Source: Anthoceros angustus
Lineage: Eukaryota > Streptophyta > Anthocerotopsida > Anthocerotales > Anthocerotaceae
Length of the DNA stretch: 64,000 bases
Assembly (NCBI GenBank): GCA_010909165.1
Contig: MU008181.1
Coordinates: 248,001 to 312,000 of the forward strand
Direction: 5' to 3'
Below, in pieces: positions 21,601 to 32,803 of this stretch. The notes beneath the pieces are model-generated. The model did no database searches. It was not told the origin of the DNA and was given only the letters and a program-made list of their open reading frames with translations. The position numbers and the translations under genes are program-made. Numbering within the stretch: the stretch's first letter is position 1; each line of letters begins with the position of its first letter.

Positions 21601-22860
21601 CACGATATGTGTGCCAGGCGTGCGACTCATCAAACTCCTAGCAATAGCAGAGAAAACATAGCATGTCGCAAAAGCTTGATTGAGGGATTTTAGTCTCGGG
21701 AAGCGCTTGCACTTTCTTGGGAGCCTTAGAGAAGAAAACTCAAAGTTTGCTACGCGTGTTAACGCTTTTTCTTCTCTTCTCGCCATCTTCCCATAGGAAA
21801 GATGGCCCAACAATATCATGCCAGTCCGCTAACGTCCAGCGAGTTGAGCCTGAATTGGCAAATCGAAGTCACTTTCGGAACAATACTTCCTACAGCTGAC
21901 ACGTGTCCAGCATACGTGAGGAAAACGTAAGTTGCTAGACTCCCCGCCTGCCATCGAGACTAAGAGGTAAGGCCATAATTGGCAGGGGAGTGGATTACTC
22001 ATTTCATTGGGGACAAGTGCACAAACGACAACTCCAAATGTCACAGCCTATAGGTGACACCGGCGAGATTCAGCTAAGCGGCAACCCAAGGAAACGCGCC
22101 GCTGTAAAAAATAGAGAGATAGATTTCTTTTTTTGCTATGCTTTTTTGATAAAGCGCGAAGCGGTTTCTCCTACGGCCTGGCGAGCAAAAACAAGGAGAT
22201 AAAAGAAATATCCGCACTTTCGAAAGTGCAGCGCGCCTTCATTCGCCGCGCTTGGAGAGGAGAACAAGTTTTTCTTCGAGAAAACGCAAAGAGAGAAAAA
22301 CCGTGTTATCTTCTCTCCTCTTTTTTCTTTTCCTGTTAGAGAACGCTATATGATATGCGTTTTCTTTTCTCGTTAGAGAATGCTACATGCGTTTGTTGCG
22401 CATCCTTATTCGCTTCGCAGCAGCGCAGCTTGAAGTCAGAAGGCCCATAGTACAATCCTAACCCTGTCAAAAGCGGGGCCGTGCAGACGGAAAGTGCAGA
22501 ACAACTAAGCGGAGGGAAAGGGGCCTATGTATCTGCATGATCTTTGCGGATTTTACTCTACACCATCCACGGAGTCCATCCCTCTTCCTAAGGGAAGTGC
22601 CTGCCACCATGCAAGATGGGATTGATGTTTGTGTGGACTTTTTTTGGATTTTCAGCTTTCGTAACGGCAGTGAAACCACCATCTTACCAGCAAAAGAAGG
22701 CGTAACATAGAATTATGATCACTGCCTACCTCAGCCGAAATACAGGATCGCACCCCACCTAAACTGGGAGGCCATGGACGGCACCATCCTATCCGAGTTA
22801 GAGGTTTTGAGAGGCGCCATGGAGGCATCCGACCTTTAATGTGTACAGGCAAGGCATTCT
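21601..22860. other. Non-coding stretch of possible mitochondrial origin
   Basis: Composition and style differ from both sides: many GCGAAGCGG/CGCTTCGC-type strings, AAAGTGCAGCGCGCC, and a repeated CGTTAGAGAA(T/C)GCT with surrounding TTTTCTTTTC (22330-22395). At 22470-22530 the order GGGGCCGTGCAGACGGAAAG, GCGGAGGGAAAGGGGCCTAT recalls the 3' end (domains V-VI) of plant mitochondrial group II introns, though the second arm of domain V is imperfect. No mitochondrial gene is recognisable. I treat it as a candidate nuclear mitochondrial insertion only. Confidence 0.3.
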
Positions 22861-23362
22861 TAAGCGCTAAAGGTGAAACGACTCCTGGTTATAACCGTTC
22901 GCTATGTCCCTATTGGTAGCTAAAGCGAAACGTGCCCTAACTAGTGCCCTAACTCAGGTCCTCCACCGGTACGGGACCAGCCAGGTCATAAATGGGGCTG
23001 GATTGATGGGCTTCTTGTTTAACCCCTCTTGGAACGTTGCTTCCGGCAAAATCATTATATCGGTGGTGACCAATTTTTTCGCTGCAGTGGATGTGACTGT
23101 TCACTCCTTTGGCTCGCAGACTTGTTTGGGATTGTCCCTTAAGAGGCGGGAATGCATCTCCTACAGGCTAGGGTTGCTGATGGCGGATGTCCCATTCAGA
23201 CAGTTCAAAATCAAGGTGGATGTCCCGTCCCGGAGGACATCAGTCCCGTGATGACGTGGCCTGAAGGCCGTAATCTTGTCCATCTGGTATGCGTGTGAAA
23301 ACCCGTGGCATACATATCTTCCGGATTCACCTTAGAGACACCCTGTTTCGGCTTTGCTTCAT
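22861..23362. other. Spacer 3' of the PPR gene
   Basis: An open frame at 22904-23251 (plus, 115 residues, MSLLVAKAKRALTSALTQVL) has no motif I recognise and no splice or neighbour support. Otherwise this is 3' flank of the PPR gene on the minus strand. Confidence 0.35.
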
Positions 23363-25882
23363 TCACGACAGTACGTAACCGGCAACCAGAAAACCATGCA
23401 CCAGTCCGTCCATGTCTGCCCACCAGCTCTGACCTGGCTGCTTCCAAGCCCCAACCCCTTTTCTCCTTGCCTGTGTCTCCCGTGCCTCCTCCCACATCTG
23501 GGCACCAGAGTAGATGTTCGACAACAACACATATGCTACGGCATCTTTCTTGTCCAGCTTTACTGCTTCGTTGAATGCGTGTCGTCCCACCTCCACATTG
23601 CCCCACTTTCGACAAGCGCCCAGGAGAGCGTGCCACACAGAAGCATTGGGCAGTACAGGCATTGTTCTTACCAAAGCTAGTGTTTCATCCAGTTGGCCTG
23701 CACGGCCCAGGAGATCCACCATGCATGTATAGTGGTCTACCGTGGGTGTGATGCCATGCTGTTTGCTCATAGCCTCAAAATACTCTCGTCCCTTGGCCAC
23801 AAGACCAGTATGGCTGCATACTGTAAGAACACTAAGGAATGTGACCCTATCGGGCTGTACTCCCTCCTCGCTCATTCTCCGAACCAATTGAAACACCTTG
23901 TCACTGTGTCCCTGAGAAGTATATCCAGCAATGAGAGCAGTCCAGGTGACACCATTGGTCTTGGCCAATGCATCAAACACCTGCTGTGCATCGACCATGC
24001 TACCGCACTTTCCGTACATATTTATCAAGCTGCTGGCTACGACCTCGTCAGCTTGAAGTCCTTGTTCTCTAACCTGTTCATGAAGCTGCTTTCCTAAATG
24101 CAAAGCTGCCACGTTTGCGCAAGCCTGCAGGAGGCATGCAAAAGTTACAGAATCAGGTACAGCCATGCCCTCTTCCAGCATAGAACGGTACAGCCGAAGA
24201 GCTTCCTGACCCATGCCCTGCTGAGAATATCCTGCTATCAGGGCGGTCCATGTCACTACATTTTTTTGACCAAGTAGATCAAACACAGCCTTAGCATCCT
24301 CAAGGCTGCCACACTTTGCGTACATGTGGACCAAAGCGCTGGCTACAGCCTCATCACCTTGAAATCCTTGTTCTCTAATTTGTGCATGAAGCTGCTTCCC
24401 TTTCTCTAACGCTGGAGTGCCCACACTTGCACATGCCTGCAGGAGGCACAAGAATGTCACAGAATCGGGTGCAGTTATCCCACCTTCTTGCATAGAACTA
24501 TAAAGACTAAGCGCTTCCTGCCCCATCCCCTGCCGAGAATACCCTGCTATCATGGTGCTCCACGTAACCACATCTTTCTGGGCAAGTTCTCCAAAGACTG
24601 TCCGGGAGTCCTCCAAGCTGCCACACTTCACATACATGTTTACCAAACTGCTAGATATGTTTTCATGACCTTGGAGACCTAGTTCTCTGATTTGTGCATG
24701 AAGCTGCCTCCCCTTTTCCAACGCTGGGGAACCCACACTTGCACATGCCTGCAGAAGGCACACAAACGTCACAGAATTGGGTGCCACCGTGCCTTCTTCT
24801 TGCATCACCCTGTAGAGATGAAGGGCTTCCTGCCCCATTCCCTGCTGGGAATATCCTGCTATCATTGCACTCCATGTCACCACATCCTTCTCACCAAGTC
24901 CGTCAAACACTCTCTGCGCGTCTTCCAAGCTGCCACATTTTGCATACATGTCCACCAGGCAATTCCACACAAACATACTTGGCTGCACGCTAGTAGCCAG
25001 GACATCAGCATGCACCAGCTGCCCATGTTTCAAGTCTGATCCCTTTGCACAAGCCTGAAGCGCTGCTACAAACACATGCCCATCAGGCTTCGTACGTGAC
25101 ATCCGCATTCGACGATATAGTTGTATGGCCTGCTTATCTTGTCCATACTGAACATGTGCAGATATGATGGCAGACCAGGTGAATGCATCCGGTTCGGTAA
25201 CCACATTGAACACGTCCACAGCTTCTTGCAGCCGACCACGAGAAGCGTACATCCGCAGGATGTGGTTGCACAAGAACGTGTCCGACTCATACCCTGTTTT
25301 CACGCTGAGAGCATGAACACGGCGACCCAGAAGCAGATCCTTCTTCGCAGCACATTCTTTTATGACCGTGTACAAGACAGATTTGGAAATGCAACAGTCC
25401 GTGTGCACCAGAGCTTCAAGGGCCTGAACGGCCTCAGTGAGCTGCCCCCGCTGACACAATTCGCTCACGGATTTAGCAGTCACGCCCATCCCGTATACTG
25501 GAGGCCCACGAGTCTCAGAATCATCATTTGGCACGCTCCTTTTGGGAAGTGGAAGGGCACAACGGCCACTCTCCACACCCAGAGTAGCTTTCTGCACGTC
25601 CACCTGAAGTACCTCTAGGGACTCCAGATATGGGAAACCAATTAGCGAACGGGAGCTCTTCTTTCGTCGCCTGTCATCCCACCAAGGTGGGATGTCCTTA
25701 TACAATTGTCCGCACGGCGGCTCCTGGCAACCACCCTTGCTGGAAGATCCATCTCTAGAATTAGCTGCCTTTCTGGTTAGGGCCAACTCTTGCTTCCTCG
25801 AAGTCGGATGAGCCGGGGTTCGTCCGAGACTACCTCTTAACCTCCGAACAGCCATGGCAGGTAGGCGGTTGCAATGTGGCAA
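23363..25882 (-). CDS. PLS-class pentatricopeptide repeat protein with E/E+ type C-terminus
   Basis: PLS-class PPR proteins bind organellar RNA, usually for C-to-U editing. The single open frame encodes 839 residues. A start at 25855 (CCATGGC, MAVRRLRGSLGRT) nine residues in has better context and leaves a basic, Ser-rich presequence typical of organelle targeting. From about residue 130 there are some 14 P/L/S motifs with the usual CGSLEDAQRVFD, DVVTWSAMIAGYSQQG and SVTFVCLLQACASVG signatures. Three consecutive ~105-residue PLS triplets in the middle are very similar to each other, showing recent internal amplification. The C-terminal E/E+ region has HYTCMVDLLGRAGQLDE, VWHALLGACRKWGNVEVGRH, AYVLLSNIYSGAQMWEEA and GQSWWADMDGLVHGF, then stops; there is no DYW deaminase domain. 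It would need a DYW partner if it is an editing factor. A close relative lies at the right edge. Confidence 0.93.
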   Translation of the reverse strand: MPHCNRLPAMAVRRLRGSLGRTPAHPTSRKQELALTRKAANSRDGSSSKGGCQEPPCGQLYKDIPPWWDDRRRKKSSRSLIGFPYLESLEVLQVDVQKATLGVESGRCALPLPKRSVPNDDSETRGPPVYGMGVTAKSVSELCQRGQLTEAVQALEALVHTDCCISKSVLYTVIKECAAKKDLLLGRRVHALSVKTGYESDTFLCNHILRMYASRGRLQEAVDVFNVVTEPDAFTWSAIISAHVQYGQDKQAIQLYRRMRMSRTKPDGHVFVAALQACAKGSDLKHGQLVHADVLATSVQPSMFVWNCLVDMYAKCGSLEDAQRVFDGLGEKDVVTWSAMIAGYSQQGMGQEALHLYRVMQEEGTVAPNSVTFVCLLQACASVGSPALEKGRQLHAQIRELGLQGHENISSSLVNMYVKCGSLEDSRTVFGELAQKDVVTWSTMIAGYSRQGMGQEALSLYSSMQEGGITAPDSVTFLCLLQACASVGTPALEKGKQLHAQIREQGFQGDEAVASALVHMYAKCGSLEDAKAVFDLLGQKNVVTWTALIAGYSQQGMGQEALRLYRSMLEEGMAVPDSVTFACLLQACANVAALHLGKQLHEQVREQGLQADEVVASSLINMYGKCGSMVDAQQVFDALAKTNGVTWTALIAGYTSQGHSDKVFQLVRRMSEEGVQPDRVTFLSVLTVCSHTGLVAKGREYFEAMSKQHGITPTVDHYTCMVDLLGRAGQLDETLALVRTMPVLPNASVWHALLGACRKWGNVEVGRHAFNEAVKLDKKDAVAYVLLSNIYSGAQMWEEARETQARRKGVGAWKQPGQSWWADMDGLVHGFLVAGYVLS

Positions 25883-25984
25883 TCAACGGAGATCGACACA
25901 TTTTTCACCACGAGTATGGGGTGTAGGGCATATACCACAGTAAGCTTCTCCCCCTGGACAGACAGACGACATCCCCTTCCATGC

Positions 25985-26260
25985 TCAAACATTTCTGCCA
26001 GTGACAACTCCATGCTGGAAAAGGGCTTGCTTCGCTTCAGCTTTGCTTCGCCAACAAAGGAAATGGTCTCTGCACATTCCTACAGAAGGAACACAAACGT
26101 CACAGCATTGAATGCAACAACTCCTCCTTCTTGCGTATGCCTGTGAAGATGAAGGGCTCCCTGCCCCATGCCCTGCTCCATGTAACCACATCATTTTCAA
26201 TGTCTGAGAGTCTTCGAAACTGAAATAGATCACCCACCAAGCACGTCGAGGTCCCGTCAC
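25985..26260 (-). pseudogene. PPR relic behind the intact PPR gene
   Basis: On the minus strand one PPR unit can be followed across frames: ENDVVTWSRAWGRE, then GALHLHRHTQEGGVVAFNAV and TFVFLL. Compared with the intact gene, about 25 bases between DVVTWS and GMGQ are missing and a stop follows FVFLL. It lies about 100 bp upstream of the PPR start, so it is a leftover of a duplicated PPR copy. Confidence 0.75.
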
Positions 26261-26460
26261 CGTGCAAGAGAACTGGAACACGCCAACAGATGAAAGGCAT
26301 AGTAATGTCCAGCTGCATCCACAAAGAACTGGATTCGAACGACTGTGGCATATTTGCTGGAAAATCCTGGAACAGAAAATCAGTGGTTGGCGAAGTGGCT
26401 GAATTGTCTTTTGGGGGAAAACCGCTGTGCCGGTGGGGAACCTCCTACCCGCAACCATGG

Positions 26461-27654
26461 CTCACCCTCGGTTAGGCACGCCGAGCTCCGCGGCGATGGC
26501 TTCGCCTGGATCTGCAAGATAGGACATTGCGAGGATGTGGCGTGGCATGCACATATCAAATGTAGCGCTCATGAATTGATCGTTAAACATGACTTCCATA
26601 TTTTGTTTCATTTCAAAGTATATATATATCTATTAAAAGCTATATATATTTAAGTTAATAAATATATAAAATTAAAATAACGTAATATGAAGGAGTAGAG
26701 TTTACAATTATATTTATCATGAAAAACTTGTTTTTCAGGTGGTATAGATTTAAATGTACATTATTCAAAGTTATACGAACTTTCTAATCACAAGATTATG
26801 TAATTAAGAAATATTTTTTAGATAAAATTGCTCTAGTATTCGTGTTTGAACAAGACTGCTTAACATATAATAACAAAACAGGAACATGGTAGTCTCCGAT
26901 ATACTGAAAGATGTGCCATGACTGGATAGCAAAATATGGTCGTGTGCAAGGGGTATGTGATAAGTCTTCTTTCCTTCCCTATGCTTCTATGTTGGGACGA
27001 GTATGTACTGTAATACACTTTTTTTTCCTTATGCTCTTATGTTAGGAAGAGTCACGTTCCAAAACAAACTTACTCGATCCAGTAGCCCAAACTTTTGCGT
27101 TCCACACTTTATAATCTTGTTCGCTCATCAACTCTTGTCGATTTGCATGGCATTTTGATTGGTAGCTAGTGTGTTGGCTAATGAAGTATCTACCAATTTT
27201 TTGATGCGAAAAATCTTTAGCTCTAGTGTTGAACTGTCTATATTCGGTTAAATATACTGGTTGGAGGGAATGCATTGCTCACACGTTGCATTTCTTGTCT
27301 TTTCACGTGTTGGGAATGTAATTGACCTAACTGAACTGTGCTTCATGAGAGTCGACATTTCTTGTCTTTTCAGGTGTTGGGAATGCAATTGACCCGTCTG
27401 AATTGTGCTTCATGAGAGTCGACAAGTCATCGCATCGGAGAGCATGAAAGAATTGTGCGCAGGGAATGACAAATTTATTAACTTTCATGATGATTGCTGT
27501 GGTGCGCAGGGAATGACAAATTTATAAACTTTCATGATGGTTGCCGAGATGCGAAGGGCATGATAAATTCACAGGCAAGACGCTACTAGACCTTACAAAC
27601 TGAATGCGGATGCCCCACTAAGCAGTGGATTGCTCCTTGGAATCTTGTTTCAAG
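26461..27654. other. AT-rich spacer with two short tandem duplications
   Basis: No gene is seen; 26580-27000 is strongly AT-rich. At 27286-27425 a ~67 bp unit (CATTTCTTGTCTTTTCA..GTGTTGGGAATG.. to CTTCATGAGAGTCGAC) is repeated twice. At 27456-27560 a ~47 bp unit (TGCGCAGGGAATGACAAATT) is repeated two to three times. Confidence 0.7.
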
Positions 27655-28597
27655 CTAATGTTGCATCCGGCTGCCGAAATTCAACCAAGGATTGAGGCAG
27701 TAATATCTCTTTTTTACAAAAAAATTGTATGGCATGGAGGGGAGCCACCTCCAAGCTCCTGGCGTGTGTCGCAAATCCAGAGCCGCAATCTTGTTTACCT
27801 GTAGGTGCATGATGTATATTACTTCGTCTTGTCCCGCCACAGCCTCGAACTCGGGCAATGCACGCTCGAAGATATGAGAATGCTCGAGAGACACGACTTT
27901 CCCCCGGAATTGAGTGAACATGGAACCAGGCATGGCGTCTACCTCCGTCCAGGCCACGCATGCGAAGTCCATTTCCCAGATCTGCAGACACGACTTCATG
28001 GAGCCCTTGCACACAAAGACCGCGCAAAGCAGCCGGTCCCCCAAGTTGATGAGGTTGGAATACCAGATGTTTAAGACCGGCGACTTGGCTAGGCCCAACT
28101 AGCTCCAGTTGGCCCGCTCCATATGGTAGACTAGCTCCAGTTGGCCCGCTCCATATGGTAGACCCATGTCGGCCTGCCCACGGCCAACCTGCTCCAGGCT
28201 GAGCTAGCCAACCGCAGATCGCACGCCAGCAGATCATGGTTTGCGGTCAAGCAATAGAGAACGGTATCGACAAACACTCCCCGCCCTACTGCCAGCCCTA
28301 CTGCCTGCCCTCCTATTTGACACGGCAAGGCCAAGGTTGTCACACTCCAGCTCTGAAGCGCGGAGTCGAACACATACGTCCGGACGGGGGGTTGCCAATC
28401 GTCCACCACCACCAGCTTGAAGCATTTGGCCACGACGTCCACGCACACCACTTGCTTAAACCGCAGGACTTTCGGGAACGCCGGCGGGGAGGCCTAGGAG
28501 CACGCCACTAGGTTGACGATGTGTGTCACGACCATCTCCTCTTGCGCAAAATGCCTCACCTGCGGATGGAAATGAAACACCAGCTTGCCGCCCCTGG
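27655..28597 (-). pseudogene. F-box/kelch gene, C-terminal part (split gene)
   Basis: F-box proteins are substrate adaptors of SCF ubiquitin ligases; this is the F-box-associated/kelch-like part. On the minus strand: PPAFPKVLRFKQ, VVCVDVVAKCFKLVVVDDWQ, RTYVFDSALQSWSVTTLALP, GRGVFVDTVLYCLTANHDLL and DLRLASSAWSRL. After a frame change come LINLGDRLLCAVFVCKG, IWEMDFACVAWTEVDAMPGS and IYIMHLQVNKIAALDLRHTP. These blocks follow the fern/plant F-box-kelch pattern. Lesions: a TAG in VACS*ASPPAF and a 32 bp exact tandem duplication (28098-28129/28130-28161) that shifts the frame and creates stops. At its 5' side (28597) it runs directly into satellite DNA. The missing F-box lies at 33238-33560 on the same strand. 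Confidence 0.82.
28098..28161 (-). repeat. 32 bp exact tandem duplication in the F-box gene
   Basis: The unit beginning ACTAGCTCCAGTTGGCCCGC occurs twice head to tail. 32 bp is not a multiple of three, so the duplication breaks the kelch reading frame. Confidence 0.93.
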
Positions 28598-31500
28598 CCC
28601 ATATCGGGGCATGCTACTGCATGCTCACTCCCTTCAGCGGCCCATGTCAAGGCATGTTGCATGCTCACCCCCTTTAGTGGCCCACGTCGAGGCATGCTGC
28701 ATGCTCACTCCCTTCAGCGGCCCATGTCAAGGCATGTTGCATGCTCACCCCTTTAGTGGCCCACGCCGAGGCATGTCATCACCCCTTTAGTGGCCACGTC
28801 GAGGCAGCCGCATGCTCACTCCCAGCCCACATGTCAAGGCATGTTGCATGCACCCCTTTAGTGGCCACGTCGAGGCATCTTTGCATGCTCACTCCCCATG
28901 ACCCATGTCAAGGCATGTTGCATGCTCACCCCTTTAGTGGCCACGTCGAGGCATCTTTGCATGCTCACAAGCCCATGTCAAGGCATGTTGCATGCTCACC
29001 CCTTTAGTGGCTACGTCGAGGCATGCGCATGCTCACTCCCTTCAGCGCCCTACTCACCTTTCACCCCTAGTGGCCACGCCGAGGCATGCATGCTCCTCCT
29101 CTTGCCGCCCATGTCATGTTGCATGCTCACCTTTAGTGGCCACCCCGAGGCATCTTGCATGCTCACTCCCTTGACCCATGTCAAGGCATGTTGCATGCTC
29201 ACCCCTTTAGCCGAGGCATGCTTGCATGCTCCTCCTTGACCCGACAACATGCTCACCCCTTTAGTGGCCCACGCCGAGGCATCTTGCATGCTCACTCCCT
29301 TCAGGCCCATGTCAAGGCATGTTGCATGCTCACCCCTTTAGTGGCCACGTCGAGGCCCACGTCGAGGCATGCATGCTCACCCCTTTAGTGGCCACGTCGA
29401 GGCCCGCCGAGGCATCGCATGCTCATGCTCACTCCCTTGACCCATGTCAAGGCATGTTGCATGCTCCACTCCTTGAGGGCCCATGTCAAGGCATGTTGCA
29501 TGCTCACTCCTTGAGGGCCCATGTCAAGGCATGTGCATGCTCATGCTCACTCCCTTGGCCCATGTCGAGGCATGTTGCATGCTCACTCCCTTGAGGCCAT
29601 GTCAAGGCATGTTGCATGCTCACCTTTAGTGGCCACGTCGAGGCATCTTTGCATGCTCACTCCCTTGACCCATGTCAAGGCATGTTGCATGCTCACCCCT
29701 TTAGTGGCCACGTCGAGGCATCTTTGCATGCTCACAAGCCCATGTCAAGGCATGTTGCATGCTCACCCCTTTAGTGGCCACGTCGAGGCATGCTCATGCT
29801 CACTCCCTTCAGCCCATGTCAGGCATGTTGCATACTCACCTTTCACCCCTAGTGGCCACGCCGAGGCATGCATGCTCCTCCTCTTGCCGCCCATGTCATG
29901 TTGCATGCTCACCTTTAGTGGCCACGCCGAGGCATCTTGCATGCTCACTCCCTTGACCCATGTCAAGGCATGTTGCATGCTCACCCCTTTAGCCGAGGCA
30001 TGCTTGCATGCTCCTCCTTGACCCGACAACATGCTCACCCCTTTAGTGGCCCACGCCGAGGCATCTTGCATGCTCACTCCCTTGACCCATGTCAAGGCAT
30101 GTTGCATGCTCACCCCCTTTAGTGGCCCACGTCGAGGCCGCGTCGGGGCATGCATGCTCACCCCTTTGGTATTGCAGTCGAGGCCCACGTCGGGGCATCT
30201 TGCATACTCACTTATGCCCATGTCAAGGCATGTTGCATGCTCCTCCTTGAGGGGCCCATGTCAAGGCATGTTGCATGCTCCTCCTTGAGGGCCCATGTCA
30301 AGGCATGTTGCATGCTCACTCCCTTGGGGCCCATGTCAAGGCATGTTGCATGCTCACTCCTTGAGCCGGCCCATGTCAAGGCATGTTGCATGCTCACTCC
30401 TTCGGGGCCCATGTCGCATGTTGCATGCTCACCCCTTTAGTGGCCACGTCGAGGCATCGCATGCTCACTCCCTTCGCCGCCCATGTCGAGGCATGTTGCA
30501 TGCTCACCCCTTTAGTGGCCACGAGGGCCGAGGCATCTTGCATGCTCACTCCCTTGTGCCCATGTCAAGGCATGTTGCATGCTCACCCCTTTAGTGGCCC
30601 ACGTCGGCATGCCGCATGCTCACTCCTTCGGCCCATGTCAAGGCATGTTGCATGCTCACCCCTTTAGTGGCCCACGTCGAGGCGTCGAGGCATGCCGCAT
30701 GCTCACTCCTTCGCCGCCCATGTCAAGGCATGTTGCATGCTCACCCCTTTAGTGGCCACGTCGAGGCATGTCTTGCATGCTCACTCGGGGCCCATGTCAA
30801 GGCATGTTGCATGCTCACCTTTAGTGGCCGTCGAGGCGTCGAGGCATCTTGCATGCTCACTCCTTCAGGCCCATGTCGGGGCATGTTGCATGCTCACCCC
30901 TTTAGTGGCCCACGTCGAGGCATCTTGCATGCTCACTCCTCGAGGCCCATGTCAAGGCATGTTGCATGCTCACCCCTTTAGTGGCCCACGTCAGGCGTCG
31001 AGGCCGCATGCTCACTCCCCTCCGCCCATGTCGAGGCATGTTGCATGCTCACCCCTTTAGTGGCCCACGGGGCATCTTGCATGCTCACTCCCTTCGGCCC
31101 ATGTCAAGGCATGTTGCATGCTCACCCCTTTAGTACGTCGAGGCATCGCATGCTCACTCCTTGGCCCATGTCAAGGCATGTTGCATGCTCACCCCTTTAG
31201 TGGCCCACGTCGAGGCCGAGGCATCTTGCTCACTCATGTTGACCATGTCAAGGCATGTTGCATGCTCACCCCTTTAGTGGCCACGTCCGAGGCGTGTATC
31301 TTGCATGCTCACTCCTTCGGGGCCCATGTCAAGGCATGTTGCATGCTCACACTTTAGTGGCCCACGTCGAGGCGAGGCATGCCTGCATGCTCACTCCTTC
31401 GCCGGCCCATGTCAGGCATGTTGCATGCTCACCCCTTTAGTGGCCCACGTCGAGGCATGCCTGCATGCTCACTCAGGGCCCATGTCAGGCATGTTGCATG

Positions 31501-32803
31501 CTCACCCCTTTAGTATTACGTGGCGTCGAGGCATCTTGCATGCTCACTCCTTGACCCATGTCAAGGCATGTTGCATGCTCACCCCTTTAGTGGCCACGCC
31601 GAGGCATCTTGCATGCTCACTCCTTGACCCATGTCAAGGCATGTTGCATGCTCACCCCTTTAGTGGCCGCGTCAAGGCATGCTGCATGCTCCCTTCTGAC
31701 CCATGTCAAGGCATGTTGCATGCTCACCCCTTTAGTGGCCCACGTCGAGGCATCTTGCATGCTCACTCCCTTCAGGGCCCATGTCAGGCATGTTGCATGC
31801 TCACCCCTTTAGTGGCCCACGTCGGCCGAGGCATCTTGCGCTCACTCCCTTGGCCCATGTCAAGGCATGTTGCATGCTCACCCCTTTAGTGGCCCGTCGA
31901 GGCATGCCTGCATGCTCACTCCCTGATGTCAAGGCATGTTGCATGCTCACCCCTTTAGTGGCCCACGTCAAGGCATGCTCACTCCTCCCTTGACCCATGT
32001 CAAGGCATGTTGCATGCTCACCCCTTTAGTGGCCCACGTCGAGCATCTTGCATGCTCACTCCCTTCAGGGCCCATGTCAAGGCATGCTCACCCCTTTAGT
32101 GGCCACCAGGCGCCGAGGCATCTGCATGCTCACCCCTCTGGCCGCCCATGTCAAGGCATGTTGCATGCTCACCCCTTTAGTGGCCACGAGGCATGCTGCA
32201 TGCTCACTCTCAGCCCATGTCAAGGCATGTTGCATGCTCACCCCTTTAGTGGCCACGTCAAGGCATGCATGCTCACTCCCTTCCGGCCCATGTCAAGGCA
32301 TGTTGCATGCTCACCCCTTTAGTATTACGTCGAGGCATCTTGCATGCTCACTCCCTTCGGGGCCCATGTCAAGGCATGTGCATGCTCCACCCCTTTGTGT
32401 GGCCACGAGGCGTCGAGGCATCTGCATCTCCCTCCCGCTAATGGCCCATGTCAAGGCATGTTGCATGCTCACCCCTTTAGTGTTACATTCGGGGCATGCT
32501 GCTCCTCACTCTCAGTAGCCCATGTCAGGCATGTGCACGCCTCACCCCTTTAGTATTGGCCACGTCAAGGCATCTTTGCTCACTCCCTTCTGACCCATGT
32601 CAAGGCATGTTGCATGCTCACCCCCTTTAGTGGCCCACGTCGAGGCATTTGCATGCTCACCCCATTTGCATGCTCACCCCCTTTAGTGGCCCACGTCGAG
32701 GCATGCCGCATGCTCACCCCCTTCAGGGTCCCACGTTAAGGGACCTACGTCAAGGCATACCACATGCTCACCTACGTCAAGGCATACCACATGCTCACCC
32801 TCT
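28598..32803. repeat. Satellite array, ~39 bp half-units paired into ~78 bp dimers
   Basis: About 4.2 kb of head-to-tail repeats. Plus-strand half-unit 1 is CATGTCAAGGCATGTTGCAT plus GCTCACCCCTTTAGTGG; half-unit 2 is CACGTCGAGGCATCTTGCAT plus GCTCACTCCCTTC with a variable GGCC-type link. That makes roughly 50-55 dimers. Every half-unit carries the palindrome GCATGC or a near copy. Divergence is mostly short indels in the linker. Because 78 is a multiple of three, long spurious frames (up to 194 codons, reading CQGMLHAHPFSG-like repeats) run through it on both strands; I do not regard them as genes. No CRISPR features apply. Confidence 0.95.

Noticed and set aside
22904-23251. 115-codon plus frame
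   Set aside because: Protein-like start, but no family and no supporting context; left as spacer.
23211-23363. A DYW domain after the PPR E/E+ region
   Set aside because: The sequence after the stop, read in all minus frames, shows no deaminase signature (HxE, CxxC).
28598-32803. Long open frames in the satellite (for example 31305-31889, 194 codons) as repeat-protein genes
   Set aside because: They are the repeat unit read in frame because the dimer length is a multiple of three. Frames exist on both strands, are broken by indels and lack start or flank support.
28598-32803. CRISPR-like array
   Set aside because: Units are contiguous with no unique spacers, and the genome is a plant.
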